Positions 29,142 to 38,014 are shown, counted from the first letter of the stretch. The stretch is 64,000 nt of DNA from Pseudomonadales bacterium (GCA_024234735.1 JACKNV010000006.1:110855-174854), one strand, 5' to 3'. Notes: generated by a model not told the origin, from the sequence alone. Translations and numbers: made by a program.

Positions 29142-29183
29142 GTGATCAATCCGCAAGCTGGTTACGACGGTGTCCCGGGCTCA

Positions 29184-30548
29184 TCATCCCTTCAACAGGG
29201 CGGGCAGCCAGGTGGCCATGGCGGGCCAGTACCAGAGAACGGCCATGGCCAGGATCTGGATCAGTATAAAGGGTATTACTCCCCGGTAGATAGCGCTGGT
29301 GGGTAGTGACGGCGGCGCCACCCCGCGCAGGTAGAACAGGGCAAAGCCGAAAGGTGGCGTCAGGAAGGAGGTCTGCAGGTTCAGGGCCAGCATGATGCCC
29401 AGCCATACCGGGTCGACCCCCATCGCCAGCAGAATCGGGCCGACAATCGGCACTACCACGAAGGTGATCTCGATGAAGTCGAGGATGAAGCCCAGCAGGA
29501 AGATCACCAGCATGACCACCAGGGTAGCGGCCCCGACCCCGCCGGGCAGGCTGCCGAAGAACTCGTGAATCAACTCCTCGCCGCCGAAACCGCGAAACAC
29601 CAGGGAAAAAACCGCCGCGCCGATGAGAATCATGAACACCATGGCGGTTACTTCCATGGTGTTGATCACCACCAGCCGCAGGCGCTCGCGATCCATCTGG
29701 CCCCGGACGAGCGCGAGCAGCAGCGCACCCGTGGCGCCAATGCCCGCCGCCTCGGTGGGGGTGGCGGCCCCGGTCAGTATCGAGCCCAGTACCACCAGAA
29801 TCAGCAGCAGGGGGGGAAGCAGGCCGCGCAGCAATTCCGCGAGGCTGGCGTGCTCCACCCTGGCGGGCGGTGCCACCCGCGGTTGCAGGCGCGCGTAAAT
29901 CAGCAGGTATGCAATGTAGGCCCCCACCAGCAGCAGACCGGGTATGAGTGCGCCGATGAAAAGGTCGCCCACGGAGACAGTCTTCGGGTTGAAGATGTTC
30001 ATTTCCAACTGGGCGCGCTGGTAGGCATTGGACAGTACGTCCCCCAGCAGTACCAGGGCGATGGACGGGGGGATGATCTGGCCCAGGGTGCCCGTGGCGC
30101 AGATGGTGCCGGCGGCCAGGGCGGGCTGGTAGTCGTTGCGCAGCATGCTGGGCAGGGACAACAGACCCATGGTGACCACCGTGGCACCGACGATGCCGGT
30201 GCTTGCCGCCAGCAGCATGCCCACTACCACCACGGAAATACCGAGGCCGCCGCGTATGCTGCCAAACAGCCCGGACATGCTGCTCAGCAATTCCTCCGCC
30301 ACCCGGGACTTCTCCAGAATGACACCCATCAGGACGAACAGGGGTACCGCTATCAGGGTGGTATTGCTGATGGTTCCGAAGATGCGTGCCGGCAGGGCCG
30401 CGAGAAATCCGGGATCGAAATGCCCGGCCAGAATACCCACCGCGGCGAACCCCAGGGCGGTGCCGCCCAGGGTGAAGGCAACCGGGTAGCCCAGCATGAG
30501 CAGCAGGCAGACGACGGCGAACATATACAGGGAAATGTAGGCCGTCAT
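29184..30548 (-). CDS. dctM: TRAP transporter large permease (DctM)
   Basis: This 454-residue protein has 12 or more predicted membrane helices. It is the substrate-translocating, Na+-coupled subunit of a TRAP transporter. GYPVAFTLGGTALGFA near the start, VPLFVLMGVILEKSRVAEEL and ASTGIVGATVVTMGLLSLPSML are DctM-family signatures. ATG 30548 overlaps the dctQ stop (ATGA), indicating coupled translation. The binding protein is encoded nearby in the opposite orientation. Confidence 0.95.
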   Translation of the reverse strand: MTAYISLYMFAVVCLLLMLGYPVAFTLGGTALGFAAVGILAGHFDPGFLAALPARIFGTISNTTLIAVPLFVLMGVILEKSRVAEELLSSMSGLFGSIRGGLGISVVVVGMLLAASTGIVGATVVTMGLLSLPSMLRNDYQPALAAGTICATGTLGQIIPPSIALVLLGDVLSNAYQRAQLEMNIFNPKTVSVGDLFIGALIPGLLLVGAYIAYLLIYARLQPRVAPPARVEHASLAELLRGLLPPLLLILVVLGSILTGAATPTEAAGIGATGALLLALVRGQMDRERLRLVVINTMEVTAMVFMILIGAAVFSLVFRGFGGEELIHEFFGSLPGGVGAATLVVMLVIFLLGFILDFIEITFVVVPIVGPILLAMGVDPVWLGIMLALNLQTSFLTPPFGFALFYLRGVAPPSLPTSAIYRGVIPFILIQILAMAVLWYWPAMATWLPALLKG

Positions 30549-31060
30549 GCGCGCGGCTCCGCTACCAGCACCAGGGCGCCGCGCAGGGTTTCCGCCAACC
30601 CCTGCAGAAACAGGTTGGCGGCCATCAGCGGCAGCAGGCTTTTCAGCAGGAACACGGCGGGTATGCCACCGGGCTCGGGAGAGACCTCGCGTATGGCCCA
30701 GGATTCGGCGACGTAATTCCAGCTGGAAAAGCCGATGAAGGCACATAGCGGCATGAGGAAGATAATGCCCCCCACGCTGTTTACCCAGGCTTGCCCGCGC
30801 GGGCTGAAATTGCGATAGAAGATATCCACCCGGACATGGGCCTCGCTTTTCAGGGCGTAGGCCGCAGCCAGCATGAACAGGCAACCGTGCATATAGGTGA
30901 TTGCTTCCTGGGCCATGATGGAGCCGGTGTTGAAGCCATAGCGCAGCACCACGACGGCGGTGGTAAGCAGGGCCATGGCAAGGACCAGCCAGGCGAGCAG
31001 GCGACCGCAGTGTTCGGTGAAAATATCTATGTAGTGCACACAGGCGCGCAACACGGTCAT
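30545..31060 (-). CDS. dctQ: TRAP transporter small permease (DctQ)
   Basis: This 171-residue protein has four membrane helices, including LAWLVLAMALLTTAVVVLRYGF and ITYMHGCLFMLAAAYALK. HVRVDIFY is the typical DctQ motif. It bridges DctM and the substrate-binding protein. It is the first gene of the dctQM unit and is divergent from yaaA across 95 bp. Confidence 0.93.
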   Translation of the reverse strand: MTVLRACVHYIDIFTEHCGRLLAWLVLAMALLTTAVVVLRYGFNTGSIMAQEAITYMHGCLFMLAAAYALKSEAHVRVDIFYRNFSPRGQAWVNSVGGIIFLMPLCAFIGFSSWNYVAESWAIREVSPEPGGIPAVFLLKSLLPLMAANLFLQGLAETLRGALVLVAEPRA

Positions 31061-31155
31061 GCCGGTAAGTCTTTTTGATTATCGTGGGGCAGAGTATCAT
31101 AGCGATCTTCCCCAGGTGAACGCTAATTCTCCGCGCCCAATACGGATTCCAGCAG

Positions 31156-31944
31156 ATGTTATCGGTTATTTCCCCCGCCAAGACCCTCGATTTCGAAACC
31201 GCCCCACTCACCCGCAGGGCCAGCCAACCCCGCCTGCTGGAGCGCAGCGCCGAGCTGATAGCGGACGCCCGGGCGATGAGTCCCGACGATATCCGCGAGT
31301 TGATGGGCGTGAGTGACAACATTGCCCAGTTGAATCACCGGCGCTTCATGAACTGGGCCACACCGTTCAGCCCGGACAACGCCAAGCAGGCCCTGTTTGC
31401 CTTTCGCGGCGACGTCTACACCGGTCTCGACGCCGACAGCCTCGACACTGCAGGGCTGGGCTTCGCCCAGCAGCATCTGCGCATCCTGTCTGGGCTGTAC
31501 GGTGTGTTGCGCCCGCTGGACCTGATGCAGCCCTACCGGCTGGAGATGGGTGTGAAGTTCGCCAACAGCGGCGGCCGCAACCTGTATGAGTTCTGGGGGG
31601 AGAGCATTGCCCGGACACTCAACCGCGACCTGGGCAAAAGCGGCTCCCGGGTGCTGGTGAATCTGGCTTCCAACGAGTATTTCAAGGCTGTCAGGCGGGA
31701 TGTACTGGACGCGGAGGTGATCACGCCGGTGTTCAAGGATCTCAAGGGCGGCAAATACAAGATCATCAGCTTCTACGCCAAGAAAGCCCGTGGCCAGATG
31801 GCGCGTTTCATCATCGATCGACAGGTCAACGATCCGGCGCAGCTGAAGGAATTCCGGGTCGATGGCTACCGCTATAACAGGGCCGAATCCACTGCCAGGG
31901 AGATTGTATTCACCCGGGAAACGCCACCGGCCGCTCGCCAATAG
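31156..31944 (+). CDS. yaaA: peroxide stress protein YaaA
   Basis: This 262-residue protein (PF03883, DUF328) lowers free intracellular iron during peroxide stress in E. coli and has DNA-binding activity. Signatures are MLSVISPAKTLDFE at the N-terminus, FRGDVYTGLDA, LSGLYGVLRPLDLMQPYRLEMG, NLASNEYFKAV and FYAKKARGQMARF. In E. coli yaaA is OxyR-controlled; oxyR is in this window, but I see no clear OxyR site in the yaaA/dctQ gap. Confidence 0.95.
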   Translation: MLSVISPAKTLDFETAPLTRRASQPRLLERSAELIADARAMSPDDIRELMGVSDNIAQLNHRRFMNWATPFSPDNAKQALFAFRGDVYTGLDADSLDTAGLGFAQQHLRILSGLYGVLRPLDLMQPYRLEMGVKFANSGGRNLYEFWGESIARTLNRDLGKSGSRVLVNLASNEYFKAVRRDVLDAEVITPVFKDLKGGKYKIISFYAKKARGQMARFIIDRQVNDPAQLKEFRVDGYRYNRAESTAREIVFTRETPPAARQ

Positions 31945-31956
31945 GGATACCCTGGA

Positions 31957-32580
31957 ATGCACGCATCGCTACCTTTTTCCCAGTCCTGCGAGAACAACAA
32001 GCCGTTTATCCTCGAGGTTTTGCAGGTGGTTTTCAGGGACCGACAGCATGTCCTGGAGGTCGCCAGCGGAACCGGGCAGCACGCCTGCCACTTCGCGGCC
32101 AATATGCCCTGGTTGCGCTGGCAGCCCACCGAGCTGCAGGTAAATCTGCCGCTGCTGCAACCGCGCTGCGCGTTATACGAGGGCGACAATCTGGCGGATC
32201 CGCTGGCCCTTGACGTGTGTGACGAGCCCTGGCCGGTGGCGATACCGGACGCGCTGTTCAGCGCCAACAGCCTGCACATCATGCCATTTTCCGCGGTTGA
32301 GCAGTTGTTCCGGGCGCTGGGTGAGTACGCCGGCGACGATGTCGTACTGGCCATCTACGGCCCGTTCAACTATGGCGGGCGCTATACCAGCGACAGCAAC
32401 GCGCGCTTCGACCAGTGGCTGGCGGAGCAACACCCGCACAGCGCCATACGCGATTTCGAGGCAGTGGATGCCCTGGCTGGGGCGGCAGGCTTTGATCTGC
32501 AGCGCGATTGCGAGATGCCGGCCAACAACCGTTTGCTGGTCTGGCACAAGGCCGCCAAGGCTGTTGCGCGGGGCTCCTGA
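31957..32580 (+). CDS. DUF938 SAM-dependent methyltransferase-like protein
   Basis: This 207-residue DUF938 (PF06080) protein has a Rossmann methyltransferase fold: NKPFILEVLQVVF, then the SAM loop VLEVASGTGQHACHFA (about 30-45), then SANSLHIMPFSAVEQLF and IYGPFNYGGRYTSDSNARFD. The substrate is unknown. It starts 12 bases after yaaA, so the two genes are likely co-transcribed. Confidence 0.88.
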   Translation: MHASLPFSQSCENNKPFILEVLQVVFRDRQHVLEVASGTGQHACHFAANMPWLRWQPTELQVNLPLLQPRCALYEGDNLADPLALDVCDEPWPVAIPDALFSANSLHIMPFSAVEQLFRALGEYAGDDVVLAIYGPFNYGGRYTSDSNARFDQWLAEQHPHSAIRDFEAVDALAGAAGFDLQRDCEMPANNRLLVWHKAAKAVARGS

Positions 32581-32642
32581 TGCGCGTCATTGCCCGGACA
32601 GCTGGTTCGCCCCCTTCCAGGTAGGCAGCGCTATGGCGGTTG

Positions 32643-33449
32643 TCAGAGCGGTTTGCGGGCGGTGAAGCGAGCACTCCACACGGTACCCGCGTACTCCTCC
32701 AGCAGTGTGTCGATCTGGCTGGCTTGCAGATCCAGGCCGGGGATGTCCTCACAGAGAATCGCCCGCAACTGGGAGGCGTCGTACACCAGCCGCTCGGCGA
32801 CCGCGACATCCTCCAGCCCCGCTGCCCGCAGCCCCTCGAGGTAGTCCTGCTCGGAGATGGCCCCGGCAACGCAGGCCGACCAGGCCGCAGCACTGTTGCG
32901 GATCCAGTCGGGCAATTCCTGTACCACGATATCCGATACGCTCAAGCGGGCGCCAGGCTTCATCACCCGGGAGATTTCCCTGAACACGGCGGGCTTGTCG
33001 GGGGACAGGTTGATGACGCAGTTGGAGATTACCCAGTCGACACTGGCGGTGTCCACGGGCAGGTCTTCGATCAGCCCGCAGCGGACGTCGATATTGTCGT
33101 AGCCCGCCTTGCGGGCGTTGTCCCGGGCCACGGCAATCATGTCGTTGGTCATATCCACCCCAATTACCTTTCCGGAGGGGCCGACTTTCCCTGCGGCGAG
33201 CAACAGGTCCAGGCCGGCGCCAGAACCCAGGTCCAGTACCGTGTCGCCCCTCTTGACGCCGGCGAAGGCCAGCGGGTTGCCGCAGCCAAAGGAGGCACTG
33301 GCGGCCTCCGTGTGCTGCTCCTGTTCCCCGTAGCCGGCCAGCCTGGCAGCCGCGCTGGTGGTACCGCAGCAGGATGTTTTTTGCCGGGCGGCCTGCAGCA
33401 TGCTGGCATAGCTTTGCTTGACCAGGTCGTGAGTGGGTGTGGTTTTCAT
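32643..33449 (-). CDS. arsM: arsenite S-adenosylmethionine methyltransferase ArsM
   Basis: This 268-residue methyltransferase converts As(III) to methylated species. The SAM loop LDLGSGAGLDLLLAA lies around 72-86. The Cys residues expected to bind arsenite are present: the CC pair at 27-28, Cys56 in FGCGNP, Cys144 in SNCVINLSPDK and Cys193 in SACVAGAI. SNCVINL-PDK and the AxSACVAGA segment are specific ArsM signatures. Its ATG overlaps the stop of an upstream ArsR-like remnant (ATGA). No ars permease or reductase gene is nearby. Confidence 0.92.
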   Translation of the reverse strand: MKTTPTHDLVKQSYASMLQAARQKTSCCGTTSAAARLAGYGEQEQHTEAASASFGCGNPLAFAGVKRGDTVLDLGSGAGLDLLLAAGKVGPSGKVIGVDMTNDMIAVARDNARKAGYDNIDVRCGLIEDLPVDTASVDWVISNCVINLSPDKPAVFREISRVMKPGARLSVSDIVVQELPDWIRNSAAAWSACVAGAISEQDYLEGLRAAGLEDVAVAERLVYDASQLRAILCEDIPGLDLQASQIDTLLEEYAGTVWSARFTARKPL

Positions 33450-33655
33450 GGTAGCGGTCCTCGTTGGGCAGTGGTGGTAACCTGCAGGCCCTCACGGCAG
33501 TGCGCGAAGAGGAAATTGACCAGGTCACCCATGGCGGCGAAGTCCGGCCTGTATACCAGCGAGCGTCCCTGGCGGGTACCGCGGATGGCCCCTGCGGATT
33601 TCATATTTCCAACAATATGGAAATAGATAGCACTGTCAACAGTGCTGGCCGCAGG
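33446..33655 (-). pseudogene. arsR: N-terminally truncated ArsR-family repressor remnant
   Basis: Reading the minus strand, the 52 residues from an ATG at 33604 include SAGAIRGTRQGRSLVY and RPDFAAMGDLVNFLFAHC. This matches the wing and C-terminal dimerisation helix of ArsR repressors (compare AGLVR-RRQGR-VYY and DFAAMN-LL-FLTENC). The frame continues upstream as a further 17 residues ending in YFHIVGN, which retain only vestigial FHL-like similarity. The DNA-recognition half is missing because a FemAB-like gene ends at 33670. The stop overlaps the arsM start (ATGA), the usual coupled arsR-arsM arrangement. It could still be a short expressed protein, but it lacks a complete helix-turn-helix. 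Confidence 0.7.
33604..33646. repeat. two adjacent palindromes upstream of arsM (possible operator)
   Basis: TATTTCC (33604-33610) and GGAAATA (33619-33625) form a perfect inverted repeat with an 8-base spacer. AGCACTG (33629-33635) and CAGTGCT (33640-33646) form another with a 4-base spacer. The first resembles the AT-rich dyads bound by ArsR/SmtB proteins. They lie within the remnant's upstream part, so a promoter/operator for arsM may have replaced the lost coding sequence. Confidence 0.4.
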
Positions 33656-33669
33656 ATAAGTGTGAGCGC

Positions 33670-34812
33670 TTACTCTTCCCGAAAGGGCAGCAATTCGCGA
33701 GCCGCCTGCAGGTACGCGCGGTTGTGGATGGCTTCGCTGCGGGTGAAATCGGCGACCGCAGCCGACAGGCGCGGGTCGGCGATCCAGTGGTTGGAAAAGG
33801 TGGGAACCGGGCGAAAACCGCGCTGGATCTTGTGCTCACCCTGGGCGCCGGGGTCGAAGCGCCGCAGGCCATGGGCGATGCAATACTCGATGCCGCGGTA
33901 GTAGCAGGCCTCGAAGTGCAGGCAATCGTATTCCCGTTCACAGCCCCAGTAGCGCCCGTACAGGCTGTCACCGGACCGGAAATACAGGGCGCCGGCGATG
34001 GTGTCTTGCCGATAGTCGGCCAGCACCATGACCACCTGCTCCCCGAGGGCCGGCGCGACCTCGGTGAAGAAGGCCTCGGTCAGGTAACCGCCATGTCCGC
34101 TGCGTTTGGCGTAGGTGTGTTGGTAAAAACGGTGGAACTGGCGCCACTGCCGGGGCCCTATCTCGTCGCCCTGCAGGGTTCTCAGGGTCAATCCCTGTTG
34201 CGTCACCCGGGCGCGTTCCCGCCGCAGGCCCTTGCGCTTGCGGCTGGTGAAACGCGCCAGGAAATCGTCGAAACTGGTATAGCCCTCGTTGAACCAGTGG
34301 AACTGGGTGGCCACGCGTTGCGGCAGGCCGCGTTCTCGCAGACGCTCGCTCACTTCCCGCTGTGGAAAGAGCAGATGCCAGGAGGAGATGTCCTGCCGCC
34401 TGGCGAAGTCCTCGATGGCCTGCAGTGCGGTGCTCCACGCGGTGTCTTCGTCGACCCCCGCCCGGGTAAGCAGGCGCGGGCCGGTGGCGGGTGTGAACGG
34501 TATGGCGCTCACCAGTTTCGGGTAGTAGCGCAGGCCGCTGCGTTGCCAGGCATCCGCCCAGGACCAGTCAAACACGTACTCGCCATAGGAGTGCGACTTG
34601 AGGTACAGCGGCATGAGGGCGAGGATGCCGAGCGTGTCCCGCAGCACCAGGTGGCATGGCTGCCAACCGGTTGCGGCGGTGGTGCAGCCGCTGTGTTCCA
34701 GGCCGTACAGGAATTCATGGCGCAGGAACGGGTAGTCGCTGCCGCAGATGGCGTTCCAGCTCGCCGCGGGAACCTGTTCCAGGCTGGTGACAAACTCGAT
34801 GGCCGGGCTCAT
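33670..34812 (-). CDS. FemAB/GNAT-like protein (PF04339 family)
   Basis: This 380-residue protein belongs to the bacterial family sometimes called peptidogalycan biosynthesis or GNAT-superfamily acyltransferase. Signatures are PFLRHEFLYGLEHSGC near 28-43, SYGEYVFDWSWADAW, TPATGPRLL, HWFNEGYTSFDDFLARFTSRKRKGLRRER and the C-terminal GAQGEHKIQRGFRPVPTFSNHWI. The substrate is unknown. Its downstream end abuts the arsR remnant and its upstream neighbour is ubiA, 13 bases away, so it may be the third gene of a ubiC-ubiA transcript. Confidence 0.85.
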   Translation of the reverse strand: MSPAIEFVTSLEQVPAASWNAICGSDYPFLRHEFLYGLEHSGCTTAATGWQPCHLVLRDTLGILALMPLYLKSHSYGEYVFDWSWADAWQRSGLRYYPKLVSAIPFTPATGPRLLTRAGVDEDTAWSTALQAIEDFARRQDISSWHLLFPQREVSERLRERGLPQRVATQFHWFNEGYTSFDDFLARFTSRKRKGLRRERARVTQQGLTLRTLQGDEIGPRQWRQFHRFYQHTYAKRSGHGGYLTEAFFTEVAPALGEQVVMVLADYRQDTIAGALYFRSGDSLYGRYWGCEREYDCLHFEACYYRGIEYCIAHGLRRFDPGAQGEHKIQRGFRPVPTFSNHWIADPRLSAAVADFTRSEAIHNRAYLQAARELLPFREE

Positions 34813-34825
34813 GCGGGCGCGCCTG

Positions 34826-35683
34826 TCAGCAGTAACTGAGTGCGATACCGAGGAAGATCACCATGCCCACCCAGTTGTTGTGGAGAAAGGCCCGGAAACA
34901 GGCGTCGCGCTGGCGCTCGCGGATGAGGTACTGGTGATAGGCGAACAAACCCGCTGCCGCCAGCAGCCCCACGAAAAACCAGGAGCCCAGGGCAAAGGCC
35001 TTCCCGGCCGCATACAGTACCAGCAGGCAGGCGAGCTGCAGGATACCGATGGCCAGGCGGTCGTATGCGCCGAACAGGATGGCGGTGGACTTGATGCCCA
35101 CCGCCAGGTCGTCTTCGCGGTCTACCATGGCGTACTGGGTGTCGTAGACCACGGTCCACAACAGGTTGCCCAGGTACAGCAGCCACAGGGCGTGCGGCAG
35201 CTGGCCGCGCTGAGCCGCGAAGGCCATGGGAATGCCCCAGGAAAACGCCGCGCCCAGCACCAGTTGCGGCAGGTGGGTATAGCGCTTCATGAAGGGGTAG
35301 GCCGAAGCCAGCAACACCGCCGCCACGGACAGCAGGACGGTGAGCCGGTTGGTAAACAGCACCAGCACAAACGCGGCCAGCATCAATAGCACGAACAACC
35401 CCCGTGCCTCCCCCGTCGAGACGGCACCGGTTACCAGGGGGCGGCCGCTGGTGCGCTCTACTGCGCCGTCCCAGTGCCGGTCGGCAAGGTCGTTGATGAT
35501 GCAGCCAGCGGAGCGGGTGAGGAAGGTCCCTGCTACAAAAATGACCAGCAGACTGAAATCCGGCACACCCCCGGCGGCAATCCACAGTGCCCCCAGGGTC
35601 GGCCACAGGAGCAGCAGTGTGCCAATGGGCTTGTCCAGTCTCATCAACTGCAGCAGCGCGTGGAATTTGCTTGGCTCGGACAT
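34826..35683 (-). CDS. ubiA: 4-hydroxybenzoate octaprenyltransferase UbiA
   Basis: This 285-residue polytopic membrane prenyltransferase (about eight or nine helices) attaches the polyprenyl chain to 4-hydroxybenzoate in ubiquinone synthesis. The two Asp-rich motifs are present: NDLADRHWD (about 71-79) and the second, YDTQYAMVDREDD (about 182-194). ATG 35683 gives the family start MSEPSKFHALLQLMRLDKPIGT. It is downstream of ubiC, which makes its substrate. Confidence 0.96.
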   Translation of the reverse strand: MSEPSKFHALLQLMRLDKPIGTLLLLWPTLGALWIAAGGVPDFSLLVIFVAGTFLTRSAGCIINDLADRHWDGAVERTSGRPLVTGAVSTGEARGLFVLLMLAAFVLVLFTNRLTVLLSVAAVLLASAYPFMKRYTHLPQLVLGAAFSWGIPMAFAAQRGQLPHALWLLYLGNLLWTVVYDTQYAMVDREDDLAVGIKSTAILFGAYDRLAIGILQLACLLVLYAAGKAFALGSWFFVGLLAAAGLFAYHQYLIRERQRDACFRAFLHNNWVGMVIFLGIALSYC

Positions 35684-35717
35684 TGGGGGCAACAGGAAAC
35701 GGCGACTGGGGGTAAGC

Positions 35718-36347
35718 TTACTGTTTTGGCGGCGCAATTGCAGCGTTGACCTGGCCGCGCAGGCTTCTGCGCGGGCCGCCGGCGGGTTGCCAGGGGGTGA
35801 AGCTCTCCAGGAAAATTTCGCAGACCAGCAGCCCGCGGTCACCGATAACGAACCGGGAGCGCCGCCCCCAGGCGGCGGATGGCTGGCGCAGGGCGGGGGG
35901 CAGGTAGTGGCTGTCGCCGGGAATACGCGCCAGCTCGAAGGGGCTGCGCTGCATGCCGGGATGACTGAAAAGGATGGTGCCCAGGGATTTGTTCTGCAAA
36001 TGCCGCAGGTGGCCCAGCTCGCCGCCGAGGCTGCTGACCGGAAACACGCTGCGCGCGAACACCACCGTCCGCTCGCCCAGTTTCAGGGCGACCTCCCGCA
36101 CCAGCGCCCGCTGGCGCAGAGGCATGTACAACAGGCGCCTCTCTGACAGGTACGGGATCTCCCAGCGCTGTGACAGGCGCTGTACGCTGAATGCCCCCCG
36201 CTGCGATCCCACCAGGCGCGCGGTCAGTGAGCCTTCGTCCAGCAGCCAGTAACGTTGCCGCGCCGACAGGGTAGCGGTATTGAACTGGGCCAGCGGGCGC
36301 CAGCGGGGATCGTGTGCGACAGGGCGAGAGTATTCTGGGTCAGGCAT
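35718..36347 (-). CDS. ubiC: chorismate pyruvate-lyase UbiC
   Basis: This 209-residue enzyme converts chorismate to 4-hydroxybenzoate and pyruvate, the first committed step to ubiquinone. Matches include WLLDEGSLTARL, ERRLLYMPLRQRALVREVAL with an active-site Arg, ARSVFP and LLVCEIFLESFTPW with the catalytic Glu. It is somewhat longer than E. coli UbiC (165), mainly at the C-terminus. ATG 36347 is chosen to give a start close to the domain; the frame is open further upstream. It is followed by ubiA 34 bases later. Confidence 0.9.
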   Translation of the reverse strand: MPDPEYSRPVAHDPRWRPLAQFNTATLSARQRYWLLDEGSLTARLVGSQRGAFSVQRLSQRWEIPYLSERRLLYMPLRQRALVREVALKLGERTVVFARSVFPVSSLGGELGHLRHLQNKSLGTILFSHPGMQRSPFELARIPGDSHYLPPALRQPSAAWGRRSRFVIGDRGLLVCEIFLESFTPWQPAGGPRRSLRGQVNAAIAPPKQ

Positions 36348-36587
36348 GTATCCGGCGCTTTCCACGCTGTTGGCGGCAAGCAGCGAGGATGCGGGAAGGC
36401 CGCCATCGGCGCAAGAGCAGGCCCGGTTTACTTTGTTTGTCCGGGCAGGCGATAAAGCCCTTGCGCATTGACCGAGTGACCCTGTAGTGTGGCGCTCCAA
36501 AACTTCAACGATCTCCCGGGGGTATTACCCGTCGCCCGTGGCGCATTCTGGCGGCATGTCCGGGAGCCCGGCAAAGCGGAAGGTGAT

Positions 36588-37958
36588 ATGAGCAAGTGGG
36601 AATGTATTGTATGCGGCCTGATCTACGACGAGGCCAAAGGCTGGCCCGATGATGGCATAGCGCCTGGCACCAGGTGGGAAGATGTGCCGGAAGACTGGCT
36701 GTGTCCGGACTGCGGTGTGGGCAAGGAGGACTTCGAACTGCTGGAAGAGGCCCCGGTGGACGATACCCCGCACCACGATGAGCCCGTCGCCGACACGGTA
36801 CATGCCCCGGTGGTCATCCTGGGAACCGGCCTCGCGGGCTATGGGGTGGCCAAGGAATTTCGCAAATACGACGAGGATACCCCCCTCATCCTGATCACCT
36901 CCGACGACGGGCGCTCCTATTCCAAGCCGATGCTCTCCACCGGCTTTACCAAGAATCACGACGCCGCTGATCTGGCCCAGTTGGATGCGGGCAGCATGGC
37001 CCGGATACTCAAGGCCAGCGTGTGGACCATGACCCGGGTGAACGAGATCGACACCGCCGCGCAGTTGATCAAGGTCGGCGACGCCCAGACTGTCATCCAC
37101 TACGGCAAACTGGTGCTCGCCCTGGGCGCCGATGTCATCCAGCCCCCGATAGCCGGCGATGGCCTGGAACTGGTGTACTCGGTCAACGACCTGCTGGATT
37201 ACGACGACTTCCGCACCGCGGTGAAAAAGAACGACGTGAAGAAGGTCTGCATTATCGGCGGTGGTCTCATCGGCTGCGAGTTCACCAACGACCTGCTCAA
37301 CGGCGGATTCGAGGTCGAGGCGGTCGATCCCCTGGGATACTGCCTGCCCACGCTGTTGCCCGAAGCCGCCGGCAGGGCGGTGCAGGCAGCCCTGGAAGCA
37401 CAGGGCGCGACCTTCTACTTCGGGCCGCTGGTCACCGCGGTGAACAAGGCCGAGCGGGGTGTGACCGTGAATCTCAATGACGGCCGGACCCTGGAGGCTG
37501 ACCTGGTGGTGTCCGCCGTGGGTGTGCGGCCGCGCACGGAGCTGGCCCGGGCCTCCGGCATCGAGGTCAAGCGCGGCATAGTTACCGATCGCCTGTTGCA
37601 GACCAGCGCCGCCAACGTCTACGCGCTGGGAGACTGCGCCGAGGTCAATGGCCATGTGCTGGTCTATGTGGCACCGCTGGTGGCGGCGGCCCGCGCCCTG
37701 GGCAAGACCCTGGCCGGAGAGCCCACCGAGGTCAGCTATCCGGCGATGCCCGTGACCATCAAGACGCCGACCTGTCCAGTGGTGGTCGCCCCCCCGCCGG
37801 TCGGGGCCGCCGGCGACTGGATCATCGAGGCCGATGGCAACAACGTCAAGGCCGAGTTCCGCGACAGTTCCGGCCGGCTGCTTGGATTCGCCCTGACCGG
37901 TGACGCGACCCGGGACAAGATGGCCCTGCAGAAGGAGTTGCCGGCCATCATGGCGTGA
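36588..37958 (+). CDS. fused rubredoxin - rubredoxin reductase (FAD-dependent)
   Basis: This 456-residue protein has an N-terminal rubredoxin domain (about 1-53) with its two iron ligand pairs CIVCG and CPDCG and the YDEAKGWPDDGIAPGTRWEDVPEDWLCP core. A linker of about 25 residues joins it to an FAD/NADH oxidoreductase (about 78-456) with VILGTGLAGYGVAKEF, IIGGGLIGCEF and the ALGDCAEVNG FAD motif. In Pseudomonas these are separate rubA and rubB genes. The pair passes electrons to alkane hydroxylases or oxygen/peroxide-reducing partners. ATG 36588 is preceded by GGAAGGTG; a longer reading has no ribosome site. Confidence 0.92.
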   Translation: MSKWECIVCGLIYDEAKGWPDDGIAPGTRWEDVPEDWLCPDCGVGKEDFELLEEAPVDDTPHHDEPVADTVHAPVVILGTGLAGYGVAKEFRKYDEDTPLILITSDDGRSYSKPMLSTGFTKNHDAADLAQLDAGSMARILKASVWTMTRVNEIDTAAQLIKVGDAQTVIHYGKLVLALGADVIQPPIAGDGLELVYSVNDLLDYDDFRTAVKKNDVKKVCIIGGGLIGCEFTNDLLNGGFEVEAVDPLGYCLPTLLPEAAGRAVQAALEAQGATFYFGPLVTAVNKAERGVTVNLNDGRTLEADLVVSAVGVRPRTELARASGIEVKRGIVTDRLLQTSAANVYALGDCAEVNGHVLVYVAPLVAAARALGKTLAGEPTEVSYPAMPVTIKTPTCPVVVAPPPVGAAGDWIIEADGNNVKAEFRDSSGRLLGFALTGDATRDKMALQKELPAIMA

Positions 37959-38014
37959 CGCCGGGCAACAGCCGTCCGGGCATCTGCCATGGGGGGATGC
38001 CTGGGGCTGTGACC

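Noticed and set aside
32749..33528. Long minus-strand open frame overlapping arsM
   Set aside because: It is out of frame with ArsM, lacks any recognisable domain, and shadows the real gene in this GC-rich sequence.
33604..33646. Pair of palindromes as a rho-independent terminator for the FemAB-like gene
   Set aside because: Stems are short and not followed by a T-run on the minus strand; an operator or structural role is more plausible.
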